This document shows positions 23,940-32,049 of a stretch of 64,000 bases of DNA, piece by piece. The DNA lies in assembly GCA_003151275.1 (NCBI GenBank), contig PLXC01000066.1, positions 1 through 64,000 of the forward strand. The letters are read 5' to 3'. A model generated the notes under the pieces. The model saw nothing but the letters and a program-made list of their open reading frames with translations. It ran no database searches and had not been told where the DNA came from. Within the stretch, counting starts at the first letter, position 1. Every line of letters begins with the position of its first letter. This DNA is from Candidatus Melainabacteria bacterium. Lineage in GTDB: Bacteria > Cyanobacteriota > Vampirovibrionia > Obscuribacterales > Obscuribacteraceae. The position numbers were made by a program, and so were the translations under genes.

Positions 23940-23978
23940 AAGATGACGCGGAGGCGAAAGTCTTCGCGTCATCTTTTT
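23940..23978. terminator. Bidirectional Rho-independent terminator
   Basis: AAGATGACGCG at 23940-23950 pairs perfectly with CGCGTCATCTT at 23965-23975, followed by TTT. It lies between the convergent 1012-residue gene and the YihY gene; A-rich bases on the other side suit the minus strand, so it can serve both. Confidence 0.85.
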
Positions 23979-23988
23979 CATTCACTCC

Positions 23989-24969
23989 TTATTCCGAATC
24001 TTCTTCTTTGTCTCTCTGTATTGGTTGTGGACTCGGAACATCCTCTCGATCGGAAGTTAGCAATGTCGCAGAATTCTCGTGTAGCTCCTCAAGCACTTTG
24101 TTTGTCGCCGCTGCGCCCAGCACCACAGCGCTCGTCAACCAGAACCAGAGCAGCAGAACCATGACGCCACCAAGTGATCCATAGACGCTGTCATAGGCTC
24201 CGAAATTTTGCACATACGTTCTGAAGCCTAACGAAATGGCGATGAAAATCGCAGCACCAAAAAGACTGCCAGGCGTAATCCAAAACACTCTCTGCTTAGA
24301 TGGTGGACCAATTTGGAAGGTAAGCGCGAAACTGATAAGTGTGGCTACGAATGCGGCAGCAAGGTGCAAAAGCGAAAGCAAAAACGATGCGAAGCCCTCT
24401 AATCCAAGCCTGCTTATCACTTGTGGCCAAGCTACTATTGAACCCAAGCATCCCAGAAGGAATATGGATTGGATCAATGTCATCACCATAGCCAAGACTC
24501 TGCGACGCCAATAGCGGCGTTTTTCTTGGACTCCGTAAATGTGGTTGAGTGCGTCCATTACAGCCATGAATAAAGTCGATGCCACCCACAAGGAAATAAT
24601 CGATCCAATCGATAAAACCGTTACAGGATGAGCTTGTCGCATGCGCTGTATTTGCATTTGCACTACGTCATAGGCATCTTTGGGGAACATGATGCGAAGG
24701 CTGTTTTGCAATTCATTTATTGTTTGATGTTCCACCCAACGTAATTGAGGCGACAAAAAGGAAGACAGGTTATAGAGCTGCACTGAGATAGCTAAAAGTA
24801 CCGCAATCAAAGGCACGAAGGCGAGCATGGCGTAAAAGGCGATGGCGGCACAACGTGTCAAAATTTCGTGATTGATAAATTCTTTAAAAACTGCGCGCAC
24901 AATTTTGCGCAGTCCATTGCCTCTGAAGCCTAAATTGCTGACCAACCGAGTTGGCAGAGGAAAAAGCAT
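23989..24969 (-). CDS. YihY/BrkB-family inner-membrane protein
   Basis: Family blocks are FINHEILTRCAAIAFYAML, FVPLIAVLLAI, VLSIGSIISLWVASTLFMAV, LNHIYGVQEKRRYWRRR, and a C-terminal AYDSVYGSLGGVMVLLLWFW followed by LTSAVVLGAAATN. About six transmembrane helices are predicted. Members were once called ribonuclease BN, but that activity belongs elsewhere; the role is unknown. A charged Glu/Asp/Lys tail closes the protein. It begins nine bases after the lipase-like hydrolase stops, so the two form an operon. Confidence 0.9.
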   Translation of the reverse strand: MLFPLPTRLVSNLGFRGNGLRKIVRAVFKEFINHEILTRCAAIAFYAMLAFVPLIAVLLAISVQLYNLSSFLSPQLRWVEHQTINELQNSLRIMFPKDAYDVVQMQIQRMRQAHPVTVLSIGSIISLWVASTLFMAVMDALNHIYGVQEKRRYWRRRVLAMVMTLIQSIFLLGCLGSIVAWPQVISRLGLEGFASFLLSLLHLAAAFVATLISFALTFQIGPPSKQRVFWITPGSLFGAAIFIAISLGFRTYVQNFGAYDSVYGSLGGVMVLLLWFWLTSAVVLGAAATNKVLEELHENSATLLTSDREDVPSPQPIQRDKEEDSE

Positions 24970-24978
24970 TTTGCCTGT

Positions 24979-25941
24979 TTATAGATGTGAGAGGCTTGAA
25001 ACCACAAAGAGAGGTTGCCTGCTGTCGAGCCAACTATCGACAACTTCAGAGACGCTCAGATCAACCTTTTGATGCTCGATCAGAAGGTGTCCTTTATTGG
25101 GCAGCACATTGAGGCTCTTATCTTTAGTTTTCAAACGTGCCATCATTTTAGGGAGAGCACTGGCGCTAACGACTCGATCTTTTTCGCCCGCCATGATCAG
25201 AACTGGCATCGTATCTGGTATCGACTCGATTTCATTGATTGCCAGTTTGTTGGTTTTTGTGGCCTTAATCAATTCGACCACACTCATGCTTCTGCAGATC
25301 TTCTTATCCGCCATACAAGACGCAGTCAGCGCTTTGTCATTGGATAGGTATGGTTCTATGTAAGGTTCCAAATTGAATGGTTTGTTCGGATGGGCTAGGC
25401 CCTTCCAAAAATCAACCGCCCAGCGTGCTTTAGGGTGCACGCAAGTTTTCACACAGGGCGCGCTGACGATGGTCGCTTGAACTAGTTCAGGGTGTTCGGC
25501 AGTGACTTGGAGCGCCAAATTCGCACCCAAGCTCTCGCCGAGACAAATTACTTTCTCTGATTCGTATTTACTGTTCAGGTAAGTCAGCAATTTGACGATG
25601 TCTTCTGTGCTTTGTGTAAAGTGAATCTTGTCGTCTCCACCAAATTTTTTACTTTCTTGTTTCCATCTACCGAATCCGCGCATGTCTGCGGCGTATACTC
25701 GGTAACCTTTTTCTGCAAGGTGCTTAGCAAAGTCGTCATAGGCCGCGGCATAGAATGTCAGTCCGTGGATGGCCACGATCGTTCCCTTAGTTGGAACTGA
25801 TGGATCAGTCCACTCATATACTGGTAAATTGAGTTTATCTGCCACTTCGTTATCGAGGTTGCAGGTTGGGTTGGCAAGTACCGGCGATACCGCAGCGGTA
25901 AGGGTTGCCAACAAGTAGCCTAGCTTTCTGCGAAAGCGCAT
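24979..25941 (-). CDS. Secreted alpha/beta-hydrolase (S33/monoglyceride-lipase-like)
   Basis: A signal peptide (residues 1-24, ending VLANP) precedes a lysophospholipase/monoacylglycerol-lipase-type domain: IVAIHGLTFYAAAYDDFA, GYRVYAADMRGFG, the nucleophile elbow CLGESLGAN with Ser137, MAGEKDRVVS for Asp and NKGHLLIEH for His. The substrate is likely an acyl ester outside the cytoplasm. The ATG is preceded by GAGAGGG eight bases upstream. It is the first gene of a pair with YihY. It is not especially close to the two BD-FAE-like esterases nearby. Confidence 0.87.
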   Translation of the reverse strand: MRFRRKLGYLLATLTAAVSPVLANPTCNLDNEVADKLNLPVYEWTDPSVPTKGTIVAIHGLTFYAAAYDDFAKHLAEKGYRVYAADMRGFGRWKQESKKFGGDDKIHFTQSTEDIVKLLTYLNSKYESEKVICLGESLGANLALQVTAEHPELVQATIVSAPCVKTCVHPKARWAVDFWKGLAHPNKPFNLEPYIEPYLSNDKALTASCMADKKICRSMSVVELIKATKTNKLAINEIESIPDTMPVLIMAGEKDRVVSASALPKMMARLKTKDKSLNVLPNKGHLLIEHQKVDLSVSEVVDSWLDSRQPLFVVSSLSHL

Positions 25942-26153
25942 ACGGATTCCCTCTCTTGATCTTACGTCACATCCCCAAAGTCATTGGTGGAAGGACTTTC
26001 CGAACAATATTGTGCCAGTTGACTAATAAGAACTTGGAAAGGTTCCTATTGCTCACCTCACAACGTGTAGTTTAAAGTACTACAACCAGCCGCTCATTAG
26101 ATATATGCCAACAACCGGCAATAAATAATCCCAGCTCAACAATAGGTCGTCAG

Positions 26154-27227
26154 GTGTCATTCCCGCCAAAAACCCGAATCTTTGTCACTGGTGCAACGGG
26201 TTTAGTCGGCACCTATCTGGTTGAACAGTTGCTCTTGGCAGGCTGCGACGTCGTCGGCTTGGTCAGACAGTCTGGAAATATCAGTCGCTTATTGGAGTTG
26301 CAGACTAAGTTTTCTAATCTACAAATAATCACTGCTGAATTAGTTGAACAAAATAAAATCAGCAAGTCCATGGCTGGCTCAGCAGTTGTCATACACACTG
26401 CTGCATCGATTGCGCCGCTGGCAACGCTTGAGGAACTCAGCGTTGTCAATGTTGAAGGCACGCGATCAATAGCTGAGGCTGCCATCACAGCTGGTGTTCA
26501 ACAGCTGATTCACATCAGTAGTTTGTCGGTGATCATGGGTGAATCACACATCTACGATGCGTCCGAAATGGCGCCCTATATGCAGTCTCGCGAAGCCTAT
26601 GCAAACTCGAAAATTGCCGCTGAGCAGCTTGTTTTGCACGAAGATATTTTTTCTCGGATTAAAGTGACTGTTCTCCGCCCCGGTTTTATTTATGGACCGA
26701 ACGAAAGAGCCTGGATGCCCAGGGTAATCAGTCTTCTAAAAGCCCGGCGGGCTATGTTGGTCGGGCTTGGCGACAAAGACACAAACGTCATTTACGTCGG
26801 CAATCTCTGCAGAGCAATACAGTCTGCAATTTTGCACGAAACTGCTTACGGTCAAATTTACAATCTCACCGATGGGCAAAAAATCTCGAAGCGTCATCTG
26901 TTCGATACCATCGCCGATGGGCTTGGGCTGCCGAGAGTTAGTATTTACATCCCTCAATGGGCGGCTCACTTTTTGGTTGATAGTGCTTGTATCATTGCTC
27001 CCCTGTCTCCTGCACCACTGAAAAACTTCCTCTGCCAATATTCCAGACCGGCATTGCGTCTTGCCGCCTATAATCAGGGATTTGATATCACTAAGGCGGA
27101 GCGTGAACTGAACTACGTTGATCGCATTCCGTTTGAAGAAGGCATGGCCCGAACTTGTGCTTCCTGGAATTTGGAACGAGCTCGAGTGATGACAAAGATC
27201 AAGAGTCAGGTGATTGCTGAGACGTAG
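26154..27227 (+). CDS. NAD-dependent epimerase/dehydratase, 3-beta-HSD-like extended SDR
   Basis: The nucleotide-binding TGATGLVG is at residues 12-19, followed by a conserved HTAA motif (81-84), Ser122-124 and the active-site YANSK (Tyr149, Lys153). The LRPGFIYGPNE and GLGDKDTNVIYVGNL blocks fit 3-beta-hydroxysteroid dehydrogenase/dihydroflavonol reductase-like members that act on sterols, carotenoid or lipid intermediates or sugars. The start is GTG 26154 with AGG close upstream. A hydrophobic stretch near residues 270-285 may associate with membranes. The substrate is unknown and no pathway partner is adjacent. Confidence 0.85.
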   Translation: MSFPPKTRIFVTGATGLVGTYLVEQLLLAGCDVVGLVRQSGNISRLLELQTKFSNLQIITAELVEQNKISKSMAGSAVVIHTAASIAPLATLEELSVVNVEGTRSIAEAAITAGVQQLIHISSLSVIMGESHIYDASEMAPYMQSREAYANSKIAAEQLVLHEDIFSRIKVTVLRPGFIYGPNERAWMPRVISLLKARRAMLVGLGDKDTNVIYVGNLCRAIQSAILHETAYGQIYNLTDGQKISKRHLFDTIADGLGLPRVSIYIPQWAAHFLVDSACIIAPLSPAPLKNFLCQYSRPALRLAAYNQGFDITKAERELNYVDRIPFEEGMARTCASWNLERARVMTKIKSQVIAET

Positions 27228-27271
27228 ATAGCGTCGGTCACATTGGACAGAGTTCTAGCAGTAGCTTGTTT

Positions 27272-27307
27272 TGCACCGAATATGGTGCATTTACTATGGT
27301 GCATTTA
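27272..27307 (+). repeat. Small inverted and direct repeats after the SDR gene
   Basis: TGCACC and GGTGCA (27272-27289) form a six-pair hairpin, and TATGGTGCATTTA occurs twice (27281-27293 and 27295-27307) with a 14-base period. There is no T-run, so terminator function is uncertain. Confidence 0.35.
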
Positions 27308-27337
27308 ATGTCAGACGAAAAATTATGGATGTGTTAG

Positions 27338-28636
27338 CTAGTCTGAAACTTCTCCGCCATGCATCGCCCTCCACCAGCCGGAGCGATTCCATCTGCCTTC
27401 AGCTTTTCCCACCTTCAATTCAACCTGCCGCTGAGCCATTTGGCGAGCTTTTGTGTGGCTGTCACGAACAGCTAGCGTATCCGGGTGTGTGTGTCCGAAC
27501 AGTTTTTCATTGATGGAGAGGGCCTGTTGATAGAGAAGAGCCGCTTCCACATACTTGCCTTGCCTTTCGCAGACCAAAGCTAAATTATTTGCAGCCAGAG
27601 CTACGTCGGCGTGTTCTGGACCAAGAACGCTTTCTGAAATTTGTAGAATTTGTTTGCATAGTGGTTCGGCCTTCTCAAACTTTCCGCGCTTCCAATAAAC
27701 TTCGGCAAGATTTTCCAAAGAGGCGCTTAGCCTGGGATCGTCAAAGCGAAAAGCCTTTGTTTCATCCAAAGCTGCTAACCATAACGCCTGTGCGATAAAA
27801 AGATTCCCCTCACTGACAGCTGCAAGACCGGCCGTTTTGTATTTGTCCCAGTCAGAGCCGTGCTTTGTTCCTATCTCTAAAACCAGAGCTTCCATCTCTT
27901 GAGCTTCATCGATGCGATTTATCTTCCGCAGCACACGTGCGTACCACTCAGCGACATCGCCCACGTGGGGGTGAAATCTACCGAGGGCAGCCTCACGAAT
28001 ACTGATTGCGCGCTGCAGCAGGGGTTCAGCTATCTCGTATTGACCCATCACATAATACAGTCTGGCGATATTTTTCAGATCCGTCGTAATACTGAGGTGA
28101 CTGGTGCCGTACACGGTCTCACGAACTTGTAGAGCCTCCAGCAAAAGGGGCTCCATTTCGTCCAGCATTTTGTGGCGGCAATAGACGTCTGCCAGTTTCG
28201 TCAACGCATCCGCGAGTGCACCCGTCTGGTTATTTGGCACCAGGCGCAACTGTTCCACTTGTTTCTTTGCCGCTAGGAATGCTTCGTCCGAGACAGCGCT
28301 TTTGTCCGGTTGGATGGGCTCCAGAGGGGTGGTAAACGTAGGAATGCGATCGGAGCTAATCTTCAGATTTGCAGGATCGTCGGTGAAGTCGGTTGACCTT
28401 TTGGCAGCCAATTTTTGCAAGTGAATCCTGATTTGATCAGCGGCCGGCTGGTCTGCATAGCCTTCAATCAGTAGCGCGCGTTTGTAGAGGGGCTCGGCTT
28501 TGTCCAGCTCATGTTGTTCTAGATGAACGTTGGCAAGGCGCACGAGAACCTTAGCAACCTGGCTGCTGTTTGGTCCGTGCAGCCCCTCTTGCAACTTTAG
28601 GAGCTTTTCGAGATCACTGAGGTGTTCGGTTCTCAA
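27338..28636 (-). CDS. TPR protein of the kinesin-light-chain-like type
   Basis: At least six tetratricopeptide repeats of 42 residues are visible: VLVRLANVHLEQHELDKAEP, LTKLADVYCRHKMLDEMEPL, IARLYYVMGQYEIAEPLLQR, LENLAEVYWKRGKFEKAEPL and LALVCERQGKYVEAALLYQQ, each with the GPxHPxVA-like turns of TPR_12 proteins. There is no signal peptide, so it is probably a cytoplasmic protein-protein interaction scaffold. The start is TTG 28636 without a clear ribosome-binding site. A Pro/Asp-rich break at about residues 75-110 separates the first repeats from the others. Confidence 0.8.
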   Translation of the reverse strand: MRTEHLSDLEKLLKLQEGLHGPNSSQVAKVLVRLANVHLEQHELDKAEPLYKRALLIEGYADQPAADQIRIHLQKLAAKRSTDFTDDPANLKISSDRIPTFTTPLEPIQPDKSAVSDEAFLAAKKQVEQLRLVPNNQTGALADALTKLADVYCRHKMLDEMEPLLLEALQVRETVYGTSHLSITTDLKNIARLYYVMGQYEIAEPLLQRAISIREAALGRFHPHVGDVAEWYARVLRKINRIDEAQEMEALVLEIGTKHGSDWDKYKTAGLAAVSEGNLFIAQALWLAALDETKAFRFDDPRLSASLENLAEVYWKRGKFEKAEPLCKQILQISESVLGPEHADVALAANNLALVCERQGKYVEAALLYQQALSINEKLFGHTHPDTLAVRDSHTKARQMAQRQVELKVGKAEGRWNRSGWWRAMHGGEVSD

Positions 28637-28771
28637 ATTTTAACTAGCCGAATAGTAAGCCTATATTCTTTATATCACGCGTTATAGGCACTATAAGGGT
28701 TGTTAGCGAGCAATTCCCCTTAACTCATGAGACCGCATCTTACTTCTGCACCATATCTGGTGGCTAGTAAT

Positions 28772-28948
28772 TTAATAGTTTCGCTTCTTCGCGACGATTA
28801 CGAGTTGATATTTGCCGGGATTCTGAATCACTTCTGTAGTGACAATTTCCCAGCCAGACTGTTGGAGATCGTTTAATAGCTTCTCTGCGTCATTGCCAGA
28901 GCTGGCACCCTCGGTATTGATGTCACCAACCACGACTTTCCATAGCAT
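28772..28948 (-). CDS. Small DUF4177-like protein (58 residues)
   Basis: ATG 28948 is preceded by GAGGAA at a nine-base spacing. The 58-residue product starts MLWKVVVGDI, continues with AEKLLNDLQQSGWEIVTTEV and ends YQLVIVAKKR. The helix followed by SGWEIV and a final strand ending in basic residues is the DUF4177 pattern. Members are small soluble proteins of unknown function. It stands alone between the TPR and sedolisin genes. Confidence 0.6.
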   Translation of the reverse strand: MLWKVVVGDINTEGASSGNDAEKLLNDLQQSGWEIVTTEVIQNPGKYQLVIVAKKRNY

Positions 28949-29198
28949 AATCCGATTCCTCGACTGTTCCAGAAGGGGAGAGGGAATGAATCAAATTCAT
29001 TCAATCTGTCACGTCACTATCTTACGTGAATCAAGTAGTCAAGATTAAATCCGAGATTTAAGGCTAAGTGCTCTCTGCCTGTGGGCTTTTCCGGCTGCGC
29101 CCGATTTTCAATTACGTAATTCCCCCAATGTACAGGAACATCGCCTGGATTTATTCTTATAGGCGTACAAGCTCTGTTGCATGAAACGAGTGAACGAA

Positions 29199-29215
29199 AA
29201 GCCCCAGCGGGGCTT
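29199..29215. promoter_or_regulatory. GC-rich hairpin upstream of the sedolisin gene
   Basis: AAGCCCC, an AGC loop and GGGGCTT make a perfect seven-pair stem 43 bases before the sedolisin start. On the plus strand no T-run follows, so it may act in the 5' leader; on the minus strand it is followed by TTTT and could terminate antisense transcription. Confidence 0.4.
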
Positions 29216-29258
29216 GGCTGTTTCCCTGCGCCGTTAGATACATGAACGAGGAAATCGA

Positions 29259-31691
29259 ATGCCTGGTGATCATCCAAATGACGTGAGCCCCGTAGTTCAA
29301 AATGACGCGGCAAGACAAGCCCTAGTTCACCAAGCCTTCAATCCGGACAACATCGCTGCTCCATCGAGCGCGCTTTCAAGATATGTGGACGTTACCGGCA
29401 AAGGGCTAGAACATTTGCCTGAGGGCGTGCTCAAGTCCTTCGAGGACACTGTTACACATCCATTGGAACTGGCCAAAACGATCCTTACCTCGGCTGCTAT
29501 GGGTGCCGTGCTCAAAACAGTGTTACCTAAAGGCGGACCAGCCGGGTTGATTGCCGGTGCGGCAATCGGTGGCTATTTCTTTTATGAATCGGCAAAACCA
29601 ATAGGGGACGCTTACTCCAAAGCTGGAAGTGCCAAAACGATGGGCGACCTGAACGCCGCCGGAGTAGAGCTAGGCGATGTAGGCGGTTCATTTCTGGTCA
29701 ATTCTGCTGTCAGCATGGGCGGTTACAGACTCGGTGCCGGTGCCGCTAACAAGTTCTTATTGACTGAGCGGATGGATGGCTTTTCCGAGGCTAAGTATAA
29801 TTTTTGGAATAATGTGAACGACAAGATCTCGTCGGTCAGAATACCTGGTCTTACTTCTGCTGCCGGCATTGCCGCAGAAAGCACACCAACTGGAATATTC
29901 GGCGCCAAGAGTCTCGGCATTGCTTCTAACATCGCGTTAGAAGGTGACAGAGCTCGTCTCCTTTATACAGATCGGGTCGCTCCCACGGGTAATTTAGTGG
30001 GCGATATCAGTCCTGCTGAACAAATCAGCGTTACCGTATTGGCGAAGACGAAGGGCACACCTTTCCTTATGGAGCGGTACATCGATCGCGGCACTCCGTT
30101 GACAGACGCACAAATTGAAGCAAAATTCGGTACCGATTCAGTCTCTTCCGATGTTGTCCACAAATTTGCTGCCGACCACGGACTCACTGTCGCTGATCAA
30201 ACCAAAGCTTCGGGACGCATTATCCTCGAGGGATCTGCAGAGCAAATGCAAAATGCGTTTGGGGTCAATCTGCAACGATTTGAACAAAACGGAGTTAATT
30301 TCCGCGGTAGAACTGGAACGTTGTCGGTTCCTGCCGAAGTCGCGCCGCAAATCAAAGGCGTCTTGGGATTAGATAACAGACCGCAATTCCATACAAATTA
30401 CGTCAAGCTTTCCGAGCTGCCACCTGAAGTGCAAACAGATTTCCAATCATTTGTTGCCAATGATGCTGCTGATGCTGCTGCTAGACCAAAAGCTTCTGGC
30501 GCCAGATCCCTTAATGCACAGGAAGTGTTCAAGGCATACAACGCTGATCCTAGATTCGATGGGGAGGGCATGACGACAGGCTTCTTGTCTCTTGGTGGCA
30601 CCATGCCTGAAGGCTGGAATGATTATTTGACCTCCAAAGGAATTGATCCAAAAACATTCAAGATAATCAATGTCGCGAAGGAAGCACCGACTCCAGATCC
30701 GAAAGGAGCAAACGGTGAGAACGCTCTAGACGGTGTTATCCATAAAGAAGCATTGCCCAAGGCCACCACTGTTATGGTTCAGGCTCCAAACGATGATACT
30801 GGTATGCCTAACGGTATCGACCGCATTACATTCCCTAAAGCTGGTGAAAATCAAATCACTCATGCCAGCATAAGCTGGGGCATGTATGAACCGGGCTGGA
30901 CGGACCAGGCGTTAGCTGCGATGGACGATGCCGGTAAGAGAGCCGCTCTCAAGGGAATCACGATTACGGTTGCATCAGGCGACAATGGCGCTGGAGACGG
31001 ATGGAAAGGCAAGAAAGCAGTCGTTGATCAACCTGCTGGCTTGAAGTACTTCACCGGTGTTGGTGGCACGCAATTGATCTTGAATGCAGATGGAACTTGG
31101 GGCTCAGAAAAGGTTTGGTTTGGTAATGGCGCCACTGGTGGTGGCAGATCACTGAAGACTCCAGTGCCTGACTATCAACAAGGTGTGGCCATGCCTGACA
31201 ATTTGAATAATCCCGCTTTCAAGGGTAAGGGCGTTCCCGATATCGCCGCCAACGGCGATCCTAGAAGTGGATGGCTTACATTCACCGATGACGGTATCGA
31301 AGCGATTGGTGGCACAAGTGCTTCCGCGCCTGCAGAAGCTGTAGCTGCCGCGATGATCAGTAAAGCTACGGGCAAACCAACTGGTTTCTGGAATCCAACT
31401 CTATACAGATTGGGCAAGTCAAATCCTGAAGTCTATCACGACATCACCGTGGGCAATAACACCGCCGAAGGTGTCAAAGGATACAGTGCCGGACCTGGTT
31501 GGGATGCAACCACAGGATGGGGATCGATCAACATCGGTAAGATGATCGACGTTCTCAACAAAGAGAATACACAGCACTTCATCGCTCGTGGCACGAAACA
31601 GACTATCGGTATGATTCGAGAAAATCACACTCAAGTTCCTGTATGGGCGCTTCCATATCAATCAACAGCCACTAGCGATCAACAGCGTTAA
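29259..31691 (+). CDS. Sedolisin (S53, kumamolisin-type) serine-carboxyl peptidase with pro-domain
   Basis: The pro-kumamolisin activation domain lies at about residues 235-375. The catalytic domain follows with Glu487 and Asp491 (NGENALDG), the oxyanion Asp575 in ASGDNG and nucleophile Ser687 in GGTSASAP. The C-terminal calcium site is visible as YHDIT (Asp728) and GWDATTGWG. Thus all residues of an active acid endopeptidase are present. The first 220 residues are unusual: no signal peptide, a Gly/Ala-rich hydrophobic region at about 70-110 (GPAGLIAGAAIGGYFF) and an Ala-rich domain. How it leaves the cell, and whether it does, is not clear. Confidence 0.92.
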   Translation: MPGDHPNDVSPVVQNDAARQALVHQAFNPDNIAAPSSALSRYVDVTGKGLEHLPEGVLKSFEDTVTHPLELAKTILTSAAMGAVLKTVLPKGGPAGLIAGAAIGGYFFYESAKPIGDAYSKAGSAKTMGDLNAAGVELGDVGGSFLVNSAVSMGGYRLGAGAANKFLLTERMDGFSEAKYNFWNNVNDKISSVRIPGLTSAAGIAAESTPTGIFGAKSLGIASNIALEGDRARLLYTDRVAPTGNLVGDISPAEQISVTVLAKTKGTPFLMERYIDRGTPLTDAQIEAKFGTDSVSSDVVHKFAADHGLTVADQTKASGRIILEGSAEQMQNAFGVNLQRFEQNGVNFRGRTGTLSVPAEVAPQIKGVLGLDNRPQFHTNYVKLSELPPEVQTDFQSFVANDAADAAARPKASGARSLNAQEVFKAYNADPRFDGEGMTTGFLSLGGTMPEGWNDYLTSKGIDPKTFKIINVAKEAPTPDPKGANGENALDGVIHKEALPKATTVMVQAPNDDTGMPNGIDRITFPKAGENQITHASISWGMYEPGWTDQALAAMDDAGKRAALKGITITVASGDNGAGDGWKGKKAVVDQPAGLKYFTGVGGTQLILNADGTWGSEKVWFGNGATGGGRSLKTPVPDYQQGVAMPDNLNNPAFKGKGVPDIAANGDPRSGWLTFTDDGIEAIGGTSASAPAEAVAAAMISKATGKPTGFWNPTLYRLGKSNPEVYHDITVGNNTAEGVKGYSAGPGWDATTGWGSINIGKMIDVLNKENTQHFIARGTKQTIGMIRENHTQVPVWALPYQSTATSDQQR

Positions 31692-32013
31692 GAACGATCT
31701 ATTCTGGCGATGACTTTCTGCCGCGTTATTTCAATCTTGTCTATTGAAGATCGGAATGTCTCCATGTGTTCTTTTTGAAACTCTATTTGTTCTTCAATGG
31801 CTTTAGCGCTGTCCAGAAATGCTGTTTCACGCTTCAGACATTGTGAAACCAGGGCGAAGCTGCTTTGAAATTCTTAGTAAGCGCATTCTCGCTGCTAGTT
31901 TCCGGCATTTTGCCGATAACATGCCTGGTTTGATGCGCCCAACAAAAGCCACCGCCCTGGGGCAATGGCTTCTGCTTTTGCTGCGGCGAGGCAGCTAACA
32001 TTATTCGGTTCAT
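31688..32013 (-). pseudogene. Frameshifted small coiled-coil gene
   Basis: From ATG 32013 the frame encodes MNRIMLAASPQQKQKPLPQG, CWAHQTRHVIGKMPETSS and ENALTKN, then runs to TGA at 31834. The -1 frame, open from just before that point, continues with FALVSQCLKRETAFLDSA, AIEEQIEFQKEHMETFRSS and QKVIARIDRS to TAA at 31688. Both halves are protein-like and together make about 107 residues with a coiled-coil C-terminus, but no single frame covers them. The shift occurs near AATTTCAAAG (about 31865-31875). It is either a broken gene or a sequencing error. Its stop overlaps the end of the sedolisin gene. Confidence 0.55.
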
Positions 32014-32049
32014 GGCGCTCTATGTTCAGTTCATAGAACAGTACACAAC

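Noticed and set aside
20107..23978. Region considered as part of a conjugative or integrative element, because of the VirD4-like and VirB2-like resemblances
   Set aside because: No relaxase, integrase, att repeats or further T4SS genes are visible; resemblance alone is too weak.
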